In this document: positions 1-8,037 of the stretch, piece after piece
How positions within the stretch are numbered: position 1 is the stretch's first letter
Layout of the letters: each line of letters starts with the position of its first letter
Assembly: GCA_035318745.1 (NCBI GenBank)
Contig: DATHEA010000021.1
Location: 1 to 64,000 of the forward strand
DNA length: 64,000 bases
From: VRUE01 sp035318745
GTDB taxonomy: Bacteria; Actinomycetota; Thermoleophilia; Solirubrobacterales; 70-9
Direction of reading: 5' to 3'
Made by a program: the position numbers and the translations under genes
Notes under the pieces: model-generated
Databases searched by the model: none
Told to the model about the DNA's origin: nothing
Seen by the model: only the letters and a program-made list of their open reading frames with translations

Positions 1-245
1 AGTACGAGAGGACCGGGATGAACGTGCCGCTGGTGTATCTGTTGTCCTGCCAAGGGCATCGCAGGTTAGCTACGCACGGAACGGATAACCGCTGAAGGCA
101 TCTAAGCGGGAAGCCGTCCTCGAGATGAGCTCTCCCATCCCTTCGAGGGAGTAAGACCCCTGGTAGACCACCAGGTTGATAGGCCGGCGGTGCAAGCGCA
201 GTGATGTGCTCAGCCGACCGGTACTAATGGGTCGAGGGCTTGACG
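1..245 (+). rRNA. rrl: 23S ribosomal RNA, 3' end (partial)
   Basis: The window opens inside domain VI of the large-subunit rRNA. The first bases AGTACGAGAGGACC are the universally conserved sarcin-ricin loop, the binding site of elongation factors on the ribosome. The sequence continues through the typical 3' domain and ends in the conserved GGTACTAATGGGTCGAGGGC segment. The 5' part lies outside the window and the exact mature 3' end (near 245) is estimated. The 5S gene follows after about 65 bases, the usual bacterial rrn order. Confidence 0.97.
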
Positions 246-312
246 GATATTTATTTCTTTACCTATGGCCTTGTGCAGTTTTCAAGCTCCACCGGGGGCG
301 GTTTCGCAAAAT

Positions 313-430
313 TCCGGTGGCACATAGCGAGTGGGAAACACCTCTTCCCATTCCGAACAGAGCAGTTAAGCCACTCTGCGCCGATGGTACTTGGGGGGCA
401 ACCCCCTGGGAGAGTAGGTCGCCGCCGGTT
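313..430 (+). rRNA. rrf: 5S ribosomal RNA
   Basis: The 5' segment CCGGTGGC pairs with the 3' segment GCCGCCGG to close helix I. Between them are the conserved 5S motifs CATTCCGAACAGAGCAGTTAAG and GCGCCGATGGTACT. Length is about 118 nt, normal for the family. It is followed at once by the operon terminator. Ends are approximate to a few bases. Confidence 0.95.
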
Positions 431-442
431 TCTTCTGATTCA

Positions 443-466
443 GGGCCGCCTTCGGGCGGCCCTTTG
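443..466 (+). terminator. rRNA operon intrinsic terminator
   Basis: A perfect 8-bp stem (GGGCCGCC / GGCGGCCC) closed by a TTCG tetraloop is followed by TTTG. It begins 12 bases after the 5S RNA. This is the most canonical Rho-independent terminator in the window. Confidence 0.85.
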
Positions 467-471
467 TCGTT

Positions 472-684
472 CTAGGAGTGCGTGGCGAAGCGGTCGATCG
501 CCGAGTTCCACGATCCCGTGCTGCGCAAGTTGGCACTGCGCCGGCGGACCTCGCAGGGTTGCGCCGGGGGGCTGACCGGCTCGAGGCCGTACTCGCCGAG
601 CGTGGCAAAGTCGATCGTCAGGTCTACCGCGTTGGCCAACTGGCCGCTAAGGCTCTGTTGCGTCTTGAATTTCGTAGCGAACAT
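472..684 (-). CDS. small hypothetical protein (70 aa)
   Basis: No family recognised. The frame shows strong actinobacterial codon bias (most third positions G or C), which argues that it is translated. The ATG lies 10 bases beyond the TAG of the upstream hydrolase gene on the same strand, suggesting translational coupling. The ORF can be extended upstream into the hydrolase gene, but codon bias weakens there. The product is soluble-looking, without signal peptide or membrane helix. It could be a short orphan gene or the relic of a longer one. The surrounding bases (about 600-780) are less GC-rich than the rest of the window. Confidence 0.4.
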   Translation of the reverse strand: MFATKFKTQQSLSGQLANAVDLTIDFATLGEYGLEPVSPPAQPCEVRRRSANLRSTGSWNSAIDRFATHS

Positions 685-694
685 AGGTTCGACT

Positions 695-1696
695 CTACGG
701 ACGCTTCCGGACGGCTCCTGGATTTTGCACGGCGTTTTGCACGCCATGGCCCGTTTTTACCCGTTTTGCAGGTTCTTTAGTCGTGTCGAAGGCGAGGACA
801 AGGGCCGCCGTCTCGGCAGGTTTCTCGACGTTGGGCGAGTGGCCGGCGCCCTCGATCAGCTTGGTCTGGGCACCGGCGGCTCGATAGGCGGCCAGGGCAG
901 CACGGGGATCCTTCGCTATCTGCTCCTCGGCGCCCATGATCGCCAGGGTTGGCTTTTCGGTCGCCGCGGCGCGGTCTGGAAGCGGCTTGGCGCCGGTGTA
1001 GTCGTCGAACGCATCGTGGGAGCCGGTGTAAGAGCCGTAGGTCATCTGCTTCACATCCTCGACGAAAGCATCGGGAACCTTGAAACCGGGCGCGAAGGCA
1101 ACCCCAAGGCCGTCCTTGATCGAAAAGTCGGGCTTGATCCGCCAGAGGGCCTGCCCGATAACGGGCTTGAACGGTAATTCGCCGATGAGTCCGACGTCGC
1201 CGTAGCTGTCATCCGGGATGCTGTCGATCGTCACGAGGCGGTTGACCAGCTGCGGGGATTGCTCGGCTAAAGCAATTGAAACCGGGCCACCCAGCGAGTG
1301 ACCGACGACCTCAGCGTTACGCACGCTCAGCCGCCCTAGGACACCCGCAACCAGATCGGCCTGGTCCTCGATCGAGTACCCGGACGAAGGCTTCGCGGAG
1401 CCGCCATGTCCAAGCAGGTCGACCGCGATCACACGGTGGTCCCGAGCAAGACGGGGAATCATGCCGTCCCACCAGTTGATCGCGCAGGTGAAGCAGTGGA
1501 TGAGAACGATCGGGCTGCCGTTGCGCGGTCCTTTTTCCACGACCTCCATGTCGCCGCCGGGCAGGCTGACGATGCGACCACCGGGTTCGGTTACCTCGGC
1601 TGACTTGGTTTCTGCGTCGGTGATCAGAGCGTTGATCCCGAGCAGGACCACCAAGGCGACAACCACGCCGATCAGGATCTTCCAGCCACGTCTCAT
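695..1696 (-). CDS. membrane-anchored alpha/beta hydrolase
   Basis: A 333-aa alpha/beta-hydrolase-fold protein. Residues 5-24 form one hydrophobic N-terminal helix (signal anchor) that would place the catalytic domain outside the membrane. The oxyanion region is around LIHCFTC (65-71). The nucleophile is Ser134 in GHSLGG and the catalytic His is probably His286 in GAGHSPN. The acid position has Glu (GAEEQ, about 257) instead of the usual Asp. The last 25 residues are a basic tail encoded in lower-GC DNA and may be a later addition. The substrate cannot be told. It is divergent from murA with only 24 bases between start codons. Confidence 0.8.
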   Translation of the reverse strand: MRRGWKILIGVVVALVVLLGINALITDAETKSAEVTEPGGRIVSLPGGDMEVVEKGPRNGSPIVLIHCFTCAINWWDGMIPRLARDHRVIAVDLLGHGGSAKPSSGYSIEDQADLVAGVLGRLSVRNAEVVGHSLGGPVSIALAEQSPQLVNRLVTIDSIPDDSYGDVGLIGELPFKPVIGQALWRIKPDFSIKDGLGVAFAPGFKVPDAFVEDVKQMTYGSYTGSHDAFDDYTGAKPLPDRAAATEKPTLAIMGAEEQIAKDPRAALAAYRAAGAQTKLIEGAGHSPNVEKPAETAALVLAFDTTKEPAKRVKTGHGVQNAVQNPGAVRKRP

Positions 1697-1704
1697 TGCG
1701 CCAG

Positions 1705-1711
1705 TACCCTA
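1705..1711. promoter_or_regulatory. shared bidirectional -10 box (murA / hydrolase)
   Basis: The 7-mer TACCCTA reads TACCCT toward murA and TAGGGT toward the hydrolase. It lies 11 and 10 bases from the respective start codons inside a 24-bp divergent gap. Both transcripts would have almost no leader. No -35 element is obvious. Confidence 0.45.
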
Positions 1712-1720
1712 ACCGGACCT

Positions 1721-3019
1721 ATGGAGAAGTTCGTGATCGACGGAGGCGCGCCGCTCTCGGGCGAGCTGACGGCCGCCGGCAACAAGAACGCCGCCTTGCC
1801 GATCCTCGCCGCCTGCCTGCTCACCGAGGAGGAGCTGCTTCTGCACCGAGTACCGCGGATTCGCGACACCGAAGCGCAGATCGCCCTGCTCGAACGCCTG
1901 GGGGTCGAGGCCTCCTGGGTCGCCGACAACAGCCTGCGACTGCGCGCTGCGTCGATTTCCGACGTCGCCGTCGACGAGGAGCTCTCGAACAAGATTCGCG
2001 CCTCGTTCCTGCTCGCTGGGCCGCTGCTGGCGCGCTTCGGCGAAGCCCGAATGCCGCCGCCGGGTGGCGACTTCATCGGCCGCCGCCGGCTCGACGCCCA
2101 CCTTGACGCCTTCTCGGACCTCGGCGCCGACGTCGACGGCGATCGCTGGATCGAGCTGAAAGCGCCGGCGGGGGGGCTGCGCCCCTGCGCGATCTTCATG
2201 GACGAGCCGTCGGTGATGGGCACGGAGAACGCTTTGATGGCGGCGGCACTGACGCCGGGCCCGACGACCATCTCCAACGCCGCCTCGGAGCCGCACGTCC
2301 AGGATCTCGCTCACCTGCTGAGCGCGATGGGCGCCGAGGTGACGGGGATCGGCTCCAACGTGATGACGGTTCACGGACGCGACCGCCTCGGCGGCGCCGA
2401 GCACACGATCTCTCCCGACCACATCGAGGTCGGCAGCTTCATGGCGCTCGCCGCCGCAACCGGCGGCGAACTGCGAATCCGCGACGTCGCCCCCGCCGAT
2501 CTGGTCATGGTGCGACGCCAGTTCCGCCGTCTCGGGCTGGAATCCACGATCGAAGGCGAGGACATGATCGTGCCACCCGAGCAGCGACTGCGGATCAAGG
2601 CCGACATCGGCGATGCGATCCCGAAGATCGAGGACGGCCCCTGGCCGGCATTTCCCGCCGACCTGACCTCGATCGCGCTGGCCCTCGCCACCCAGGCCGA
2701 CGGCGAGATCCTGATCTTCGAGAAGATGTTCGAGAACCGCCTCTTCTTCGTCGACAAGCTGGTTGCGATGGGCGCTCGGATCACGCTTTGCGATCCCCAC
2801 AGGGCGATCGTCAGCGGTCCGAGCCGGCTTCACGGCGAGCGGGTCGAGAGCCCCGACATCCGCGCCGGAATGGCGATGCTCATCGCTGCCCTGGCAGCAG
2901 AGGGCACTTCGGAGATCGGCAACATCCGCCAGATCGACCGCGGCTACGAGTCGATCGACGAGCGCCTGCGCGGCCTCGGCGCCCAGATCGAACGCGTCTC
3001 TGCAGAGATCCCGGCCTAG
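1721..3019 (+). CDS. murA: UDP-N-acetylglucosamine 1-carboxyvinyltransferase
   Basis: First committed step of peptidoglycan precursor synthesis in the cytoplasm: transfer of enolpyruvate from PEP to UDP-GlcNAc. The 432-aa length is typical. The UDP-GlcNAc-binding motif AGNKNAALP (Lys22, Asn23) is present. The active-site loop reads PPPGGDFIG, so residue 117 is Asp where E. coli has the Cys115 that fosfomycin alkylates. Asp-type MurA enzymes (as in mycobacteria) are known to be active and fosfomycin-insensitive. The start codon directly follows a probable leaderless promoter. The position between the rRNA operon and the his operon suggests monocistronic transcription. Confidence 0.96.
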   Translation: MEKFVIDGGAPLSGELTAAGNKNAALPILAACLLTEEELLLHRVPRIRDTEAQIALLERLGVEASWVADNSLRLRAASISDVAVDEELSNKIRASFLLAGPLLARFGEARMPPPGGDFIGRRRLDAHLDAFSDLGADVDGDRWIELKAPAGGLRPCAIFMDEPSVMGTENALMAAALTPGPTTISNAASEPHVQDLAHLLSAMGAEVTGIGSNVMTVHGRDRLGGAEHTISPDHIEVGSFMALAAATGGELRIRDVAPADLVMVRRQFRRLGLESTIEGEDMIVPPEQRLRIKADIGDAIPKIEDGPWPAFPADLTSIALALATQADGEILIFEKMFENRLFFVDKLVAMGARITLCDPHRAIVSGPSRLHGERVESPDIRAGMAMLIAALAAEGTSEIGNIRQIDRGYESIDERLRGLGAQIERVSAEIPA

Positions 3020-3042
3020 CAGGCTTTCGGCGCGCACTCTCG

Positions 3043-3048
3043 TAAGGT
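3043..3048 (+). promoter_or_regulatory. -10 box of the his operon (leaderless)
   Basis: TAAGGT ends 8 bases before the hisZ ATG, so transcription would begin at or next to the start codon. No Shine-Dalgarno sequence is visible. Confidence 0.45.
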
Positions 3049-3055
3049 CAGACGG

Positions 3056-4045
3056 ATGATCCACCCGATCCCCCCAGGGACGCGCGACATCCTGCCCGAC
3101 GAGATGCGGGAGCTGCGGCGGCTGCACCTCGCGATGGTCGAGGTCTTCGAGAGCCGTGGCTACGGCGAGGTGGCAACGCCGGCGATCGAGTACGACGAGG
3201 TCCTGGCCCGCGGGGACGGTCGTACCGCGGCGTCCGCTTACCGCTTCTTCGACGAGCGCGGCGACCTACTGGCGCTGCGCTCCGACATGACCGTGCCGAT
3301 CGCGCGCCTGGTTGCCTCGCGCTACACCGATGCCGAGTGGCCGCTGCGTCTTTGTTATCTGGCAAATGCCTTCCGCGCCGTGCGTCCTCAGCGCGGCCAG
3401 ATGCGGGAGTTCGCCCAGGCCGGCGTCGAGCTGATCGGAGCGCCAGCCCCTGCCGGCACGGTAGAGGTCATCGAGGTCTTGGAGGCGACTCTCGACGCGG
3501 CCGGCCTCGATCGAGCGGTGATCGGACTCGGCGATGCCGATCTCTATCGCCAACTGCTGACGGAGTTCAAGGTCGAAGGCGAGGCACGCGACACGATTCT
3601 GGAGCGCCTGGCGATGCACGATCTGGTCGGCCTCGAGGTGGAGCTCTCCCAGGCCGGGCTCGCCGTCGAGCAGGTGGACACCTGCGTTGCCCTCTCGCAG
3701 CTGCGAGGCGGCCGCGAGGTTCTCGACCAGGCTCGCGCGATCGGCGGGGCGGCCGTCGAGCGGGCGACCGCGCGGCTGGGGGAGACCTTCGGCGCACTGG
3801 AAGAGCGCGGCGTAGCCGAGCGCGTCCGCGTCGATCTCGGCCTGCTGCGCGACCTCGGCTATTACAGCGGCGCCATCCTCGAGGTCTACGACCCCGCCAT
3901 CGGCCACGTACTGGGAGGTGGGGGGCGCTACGACGAGCTGCTCAAGCGCTTTGGCATCGACCTGCCCGCGGCCGGGTTCGCCCTTTACCTCGAGCGGGTC
4001 CACGTCGCCCAAATGGAGGAGTCGCGGCGAGAGGAGCCCTCATGA
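3056..4045 (+). CDS. hisZ: ATP phosphoribosyltransferase regulatory subunit
   Basis: HisZ is a histidyl-tRNA synthetase paralogue that does not charge tRNA. It forms a hetero-octamer with short-form HisG and is needed for its activity and histidine feedback. The 329-aa protein has class II synthetase core motifs: PPGTRDILPDE at the N-terminus, RSDMTVPIAR (motif 2 region) and LGGGGRYDELLKRFG (motif 3 region). It ends without the anticodon-binding domain of true HisRS. It is the first gene of the his operon and its stop overlaps the hisG start (ATGA). Confidence 0.93.
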   Translation: MIHPIPPGTRDILPDEMRELRRLHLAMVEVFESRGYGEVATPAIEYDEVLARGDGRTAASAYRFFDERGDLLALRSDMTVPIARLVASRYTDAEWPLRLCYLANAFRAVRPQRGQMREFAQAGVELIGAPAPAGTVEVIEVLEATLDAAGLDRAVIGLGDADLYRQLLTEFKVEGEARDTILERLAMHDLVGLEVELSQAGLAVEQVDTCVALSQLRGGREVLDQARAIGGAAVERATARLGETFGALEERGVAERVRVDLGLLRDLGYYSGAILEVYDPAIGHVLGGGGRYDELLKRFGIDLPAAGFALYLERVHVAQMEESRREEPS

Positions 4046-4722
4046 GCGTCGAAGTCGCCGGTATGGCAGGCGCGAAGGCCGACGGGCCGCTGAAGCTCGC
4101 GGTGCCTCGCGGTGCGCTGCTCGCGGGAACGCTCGACGTCCTCGACGCGGCCGGCCTCGACACCGCTGCGGCGCGTGGCGAGTCGCGATCGCTGATCTTC
4201 CCGGGAGTGGGGATCACGCTGGTGACGATGCGCCCCTCCGACGTGCCGACCTACGTCGAGGCCGGCGCCGCCGACGTCGGCATCACCGGCAAGGACGTAC
4301 TGCTCGAGCAAGCCGACCGCATGGTCTACGAGCTGCTCGACCTCGGCTACGGGCGGTGCCGCATGGTCCTCGCCGGGCGCAGGGGAGACGAAAGCCTCGG
4401 CGAGTCGCAGCGGCGGCTGGGGATGATGCGGATCGCAACCAAGTACCCGCGCATCGCCGAGCGCTACTTCGAGTCCACCGGCCGCCAGGTCGAGACGATC
4501 GAGGTCAAGGGCTCGGTCGAGCTCGCACCGCTGATCGGCCTCGGCGACGGCATCGTCGATCTGGTCGCCACCGGCCGCACGCTGGAAGAGAACGATCTCG
4601 AGGTTCGCGAGGAGATCGTCGAGTGCACCGCCCGCTTCGTCGCAAACCGCGTCGCCCACAAGCTGCGAGCGGAGGAGATAGACGAGCTGACCGCCAGGTT
4701 GCGCGAGGCGACCGCGCCGTGA
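4042..4722 (+). CDS. hisG: ATP phosphoribosyltransferase, short form
   Basis: Catalyses the first step of histidine synthesis, condensation of ATP and PRPP. At 226 aa it is the short HisG type, lacking the C-terminal regulatory domain and therefore dependent on HisZ, which is encoded immediately upstream. Typical elements are KLAVPRGALL at the N-terminus, ADVGITGKDVL and the PRPP-binding region near DGIVDLVATGRTLEEN. The ATG overlaps the hisZ stop; a longer ORF reading upstream is antagonised by hisZ and rejected. About 15 extra residues precede the usual HisG start. Confidence 0.93.
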   Translation: MSVEVAGMAGAKADGPLKLAVPRGALLAGTLDVLDAAGLDTAAARGESRSLIFPGVGITLVTMRPSDVPTYVEAGAADVGITGKDVLLEQADRMVYELLDLGYGRCRMVLAGRRGDESLGESQRRLGMMRIATKYPRIAERYFESTGRQVETIEVKGSVELAPLIGLGDGIVDLVATGRTLEENDLEVREEIVECTARFVANRVAHKLRAEEIDELTARLREATAP

Positions 4723-5987
4723 GGGTGCGGCGCTTCACCTGGGAGGGGGCCGGCGCCACCGCCGGCGCGATCCGCGCCTGGGGGTCGGAAGCGGAGCCCG
4801 CGGTCGATGTCGCACCGATCGAACGGGAAGTGCGCGAGGAAGGCGACGCCGCACTCCTGCGGCTGACCGAACGCTTCGACGCGACCGAGCGGGCGCCGGA
4901 ATCGCTACGCGTCGCCCCCGATGCGCTCGCGACGGCGCTGGACGGGCTCGATTCCGGCCTGCGTGACTCGCTCGAGCTGGCCGCCGCCAATGTGCGTGCG
5001 GTTGCCGATGCGCAGGCGGCTGCCCAGCCGCGCCGGGTCGACCTGCCCCAGGGGCAATCGGTGCTCCTGCGCGAGGTCGCCACGAGTGCCGCCGGTATCT
5101 ACGCCCCGGGTGGGCGCGCCGCCTACCCGTCGAGCGTCTTGATGTGCGCGATTCCGGCCCGGGCAGCCGGGGTCGAGCGTCTGGCCCTTGCTTCGCCTCC
5201 CGGTCCCGATGGCAGGGTCCACCCCCTGGTCCTCGCCGCCGCCGCCCTCTGCGAAGTCGACGAGGTCTACGCGATCGGGGGCGCCCAGGCCATCTTTGCC
5301 CTCGCCTACGGCAGCGAGACGATCGACCCTGTCGACGTCATCGCCGGTCCCGGCAACGCCTGGGTACGCGAGGCGAAGCGGATGGTCAGCGGCGCCGTCG
5401 GCATCGACTCGCTTGCCGGCCCCTCCGAGCTGATGGTGATCGCCGGCGGCGACGCCGACTGCGAGTGGGCGGCGTTCGATCTCTGCGCGCAGGCAGAGCA
5501 CGGTGGGGAGGGGCTGCTGGTCGTCTGCGCGGTCGAGGAGGCAGCGCTGGAGGATGTTGTCGCGACAACGGAACGCCTCGCCGGCGAACGGCCAGGCGTA
5601 GGGGATTCGCCGCTGGCCCTGGTCTCGACCGACTCCGCCCGTGACGCGATCGACCTGGCCAACGCGCTTGCTCCCGAGCACCTGGAGCTGTTCGACGAGG
5701 AGGCCGCAACCCTCGCCGGTCACGTGCGGACCGCGGGCTGTGTCTTCGTCGGCCCCTACTCGGCCACCGCCTTCGGCGACTACGCCGCCGGCTCCAACCA
5801 CGTCCTGCCGACCGGCGGAGCCGGACGCTTCTCCGGCCCGCTCGGGCCGGGCGTCTTCCGCCGCACCATCGCTTCCGTGGAGGTTCCCGCCGACGCGGCG
5901 GCGAAGCTGGGCCCTCACGTCGACGCCCTCGCTCGCGCCGAGGGATTCCCAGTTCACGGCGAGTCGGCGATGATTAGGACGCGATGA
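4719..5987 (+). CDS. hisD: histidinol dehydrogenase
   Basis: Zinc-dependent, NAD-linked oxidation of histidinol to histidine in the last two steps of the pathway. At 422 aa it has normal length. Diagnostic segments are GIYAPGGRAAYPSS, the NAD region VDVIAGPGNAWV, DSLAGPSE, the zinc-ligand region AEHGGEG and YAAGSNHVLPTGG. GTG 4719 overlaps the hisG stop as GTGA; a second in-frame GTG lies 6 bases on. The stop overlaps the hisB ATG. Confidence 0.95.
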   Translation: MRVRRFTWEGAGATAGAIRAWGSEAEPAVDVAPIEREVREEGDAALLRLTERFDATERAPESLRVAPDALATALDGLDSGLRDSLELAAANVRAVADAQAAAQPRRVDLPQGQSVLLREVATSAAGIYAPGGRAAYPSSVLMCAIPARAAGVERLALASPPGPDGRVHPLVLAAAALCEVDEVYAIGGAQAIFALAYGSETIDPVDVIAGPGNAWVREAKRMVSGAVGIDSLAGPSELMVIAGGDADCEWAAFDLCAQAEHGGEGLLVVCAVEEAALEDVVATTERLAGERPGVGDSPLALVSTDSARDAIDLANALAPEHLELFDEEAATLAGHVRTAGCVFVGPYSATAFGDYAAGSNHVLPTGGAGRFSGPLGPGVFRRTIASVEVPADAAAKLGPHVDALARAEGFPVHGESAMIRTR

Positions 5988-6574
5988 CCCGAACCGCGAA
6001 CAGAGAACGCAGCACCGCCGAGACCAAGATCAAGCTCTCGCTCGACCTGGACGGGGGCGAGTCGAGCGCCGCGACCGGCGTCGGCTTCCTCGACCACATG
6101 CTCGATCTGCTGGCCCGTCACGGCAAGCTGGGGTTGCAGGTCGAGGCGAGCGGAGACCTCGAGACCGGCGCGCACCACACCGTCGAGGATGTCGGCATCG
6201 TGCTCGGCCAGGCTCTCGACGAGGCCCTTGGCGACCGGGCCGGGATCCGCCGCTACGGCTCGGCGCTGGTGCCTATGGACGAGTCGCTGGCCGAGTGCGC
6301 GATCGATATCTCGGGCCGGCCGCTCTGCGTCTTCGATGCCGAGCTGCCGGCGACCTCGATCGCCGGCTTCGACAGCGAGCTCGCCGAGGAGTTCTTCCGT
6401 GCCGTCGCAAACGGCGCCAAGCTGACCCTGCACATCTCGGTCCGCTCCGGCACCAACGTCCACCACATGATCGAGGCCTGCTTCAAGGCCTTCGCCCGCG
6501 CGTTGCGGGTCGCGGTCTCCCTCGATCCCGAGGAGACCGGCGTGCCTTCGACCAAGGGCACGCTGAGCGAATGA
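5984..6574 (+). CDS. hisB: imidazoleglycerol-phosphate dehydratase
   Basis: Converts imidazole-glycerol phosphate to imidazole-acetol phosphate. It is a monofunctional 196-aa HisB without the phosphatase domain of enterobacteria. The duplicated metal-binding motifs are visible: GFLDHMLDLLARHG, GAHHTVEDVGI, SGTNVHHMIEACFKAFA. It overlaps hisD and hisH by four bases on each side, indicating coupled translation. Confidence 0.96.
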   Translation: MTRTANRERSTAETKIKLSLDLDGGESSAATGVGFLDHMLDLLARHGKLGLQVEASGDLETGAHHTVEDVGIVLGQALDEALGDRAGIRRYGSALVPMDESLAECAIDISGRPLCVFDAELPATSIAGFDSELAEEFFRAVANGAKLTLHISVRSGTNVHHMIEACFKAFARALRVAVSLDPEETGVPSTKGTLSE

Positions 6575-7197
6575 CGGCGCGCATTTGCATCCTTGACTAC
6601 GGCATGGGCAACCTGCGCTCGGTCGAGAAGGCGATCGAGCACGTCGGTGCGACGGCGACGATCAGCAGCGACGCTGAAACGGTCCGCCGCGCGGACGGGG
6701 TGATCTTGCCCGGCGTCGGCGCCTTTCCCAAAGCGATGGAGCGCGTTCGCGAGCTCGGGCTAGACGAGCTGATTGCCGAGCGCCGCGAGAGCGGCGTGCC
6801 GATCCTCGGCATCTGCCTCGGCCTGCAGCTGCTCTTCGACTCGACCACCGAGCTGGGCGGGGCGAGCGGTATCGGCCTCCTGCCTGGTGGGGTGGCCGAG
6901 CTAAAGGCTGAGGGTCTCAAGGTCCCGCACATCGGCTGGTCGCCGGTCCGCTGGGAGAAGGAGTCGCGCCTCGCCGAGGGGATCGAGAGCGAGACGCCCT
7001 TCTACTTCGTCCACTCCTTCGCCCCGAGCCCCGATCGCAACGACCTGCTCGGCAGCGCCGCCTACGGTGCTCGCTTCGCCTGCGCGGCGGAGCGCGACCA
7101 CGTCTTCGGCGTCCAGTTCCACCCCGAGAAGTCGAGCGCGGCAGGACTGCGGCTGCTCTCCAACTTCGCCGGTGTCTGCTCCGCCGTGCCGGCGTGA
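6571..7197 (+). CDS. hisH: imidazole glycerol phosphate synthase, glutaminase subunit
   Basis: Class I glutamine amidotransferase that supplies ammonia to HisF. The 208-aa protein starts with the usual ICILDYGMGNLRSV. The nucleophile elbow is GICLGLQLLF and the catalytic His-Glu pair lies in VQFHPEKS. The ATG overlaps the hisB stop, and the TGA is shared with the hisA start GTG. In contrast to the tight coupling here, its partner hisF is separated from hisA by a hairpin. Confidence 0.95.
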   Translation: MTARICILDYGMGNLRSVEKAIEHVGATATISSDAETVRRADGVILPGVGAFPKAMERVRELGLDELIAERRESGVPILGICLGLQLLFDSTTELGGASGIGLLPGGVAELKAEGLKVPHIGWSPVRWEKESRLAEGIESETPFYFVHSFAPSPDRNDLLGSAAYGARFACAAERDHVFGVQFHPEKSSAAGLRLLSNFAGVCSAVPA

Positions 7198-7919
7198 TCC
7201 TCTATCCCGCGATCGACATCCGCGGTGGCCACGCGGTGCGCCTCCTGCAGGGCGACTACGAGCGCGAGACGACCTATGACGCCGATCCGGTCGATGCGGC
7301 AAAGCGCTGGGCAGATGAAGGGGCCGAGTTCCTGCATGTGGTCGATCTCGACGGCGCCAAGGCTGGCGAACCGCGCAACCTCGGTGCAATCGAGCGGATC
7401 GTCGCCGGCGTCTCCTGCCCGATTCAGGTCGGCGGAGGGCTGCGAGACCCGCAATCGGTGCGCGCGATTCTTGACGCGGGCGCCGAGCGGGTCGTGATCG
7501 GCACGGCTGCCCTGCGCGACCCCGAATTCCTCGATGCAATGATCGAAGCCTACGGCCACCGAATCGTGGTCTCGGTCGATGCACGCGACGGCAAGGTGTC
7601 ACTCGCAGGGTGGACCGAGAGCGGCGGCATGGACATCAAGGACGCGATAGCCGACCTCACTCACCGCGGCGTCACCCGCTTCCTCTGCACCGCAATCGAG
7701 GTGGACGGGACGATGGAGGGCCCAGCGATCGATCAGCTCAACGAGATCGCGGCGGCCACCAGCTCCAAGATCATCGCCTCCGGCGGCGTCGGCAACCTCT
7801 CCCACCTCGAATCCCTCGCCAATCAAGCTCCCGCCAATCTCGAGGGCGCCATAGTCGGCCGCGCCCTATACGAGCGCAAGTTCACCGTCGCCGAAGCCAT
7901 CGAAGCACTTCGGCAGTAA
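7194..7919 (+). CDS. hisA: ProFAR isomerase
   Basis: Amadori rearrangement of ProFAR to PRFAR in a TIM barrel of 241 aa. The catalytic Asp lies in YPAIDIRGG near the N-terminus, and the phosphate-binding loops QVGGGLRD and ASGGVGNLSHL are intact. In some actinomycetes this enzyme (PriA) also serves tryptophan synthesis; that cannot be decided here. The start is GTG within GTGA of the hisH stop. The stop codon lies inside the left arm of a 30-bp inverted repeat. Confidence 0.93.
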   Translation: MILYPAIDIRGGHAVRLLQGDYERETTYDADPVDAAKRWADEGAEFLHVVDLDGAKAGEPRNLGAIERIVAGVSCPIQVGGGLRDPQSVRAILDAGAERVVIGTAALRDPEFLDAMIEAYGHRIVVSVDARDGKVSLAGWTESGGMDIKDAIADLTHRGVTRFLCTAIEVDGTMEGPAIDQLNEIAAATSSKIIASGGVGNLSHLESLANQAPANLEGAIVGRALYERKFTVAEAIEALRQ

Positions 7920-8022
7920 GGATCGGGGTGCCCTCCCAGGGAGGCTCCCGGACATGCAAACCGAACCCAGTCAGCAATTCAGCTGCGCAACGGCCTCCCT
8001 GGGAGGGCACCCCGATCCTTAC
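7916..8022. repeat. 30-bp inverted repeat at the hisA stop codon
   Basis: Arms 7916-7945 and 7993-8022 are perfectly complementary over 30 bp and enclose a 47-base loop. The hisA TAA is inside the left arm. As RNA this would be one of the most stable hairpins in the window. There is no T-tract. The loop sequence was not found elsewhere in the window. The probable hisF -10 box begins four bases after the right arm. Confidence 0.9.
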
Positions 8023-8025
8023 CTC

Positions 8026-8031
8026 TACGCT
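8026..8031 (+). promoter_or_regulatory. -10 box for hisF (leaderless)
   Basis: TACGCT ends 7 bases before the hisF ATG and directly follows the long hairpin, suggesting hisF has its own promoter despite being the last his gene. Confidence 0.4.
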
Positions 8032-8037
8032 TCCACG

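Noticed and set aside
682..700. tRNA T-loop-like string GGTTCGACTC
   Set aside because: No acceptor, D or anticodon arm can be formed on either strand, so it is not a tRNA gene.
1709..3127. Long minus-strand ORF opposite murA
   Set aside because: It mirrors murA codon structure and has no recognisable motif; typical shadow frame in GC-rich DNA.
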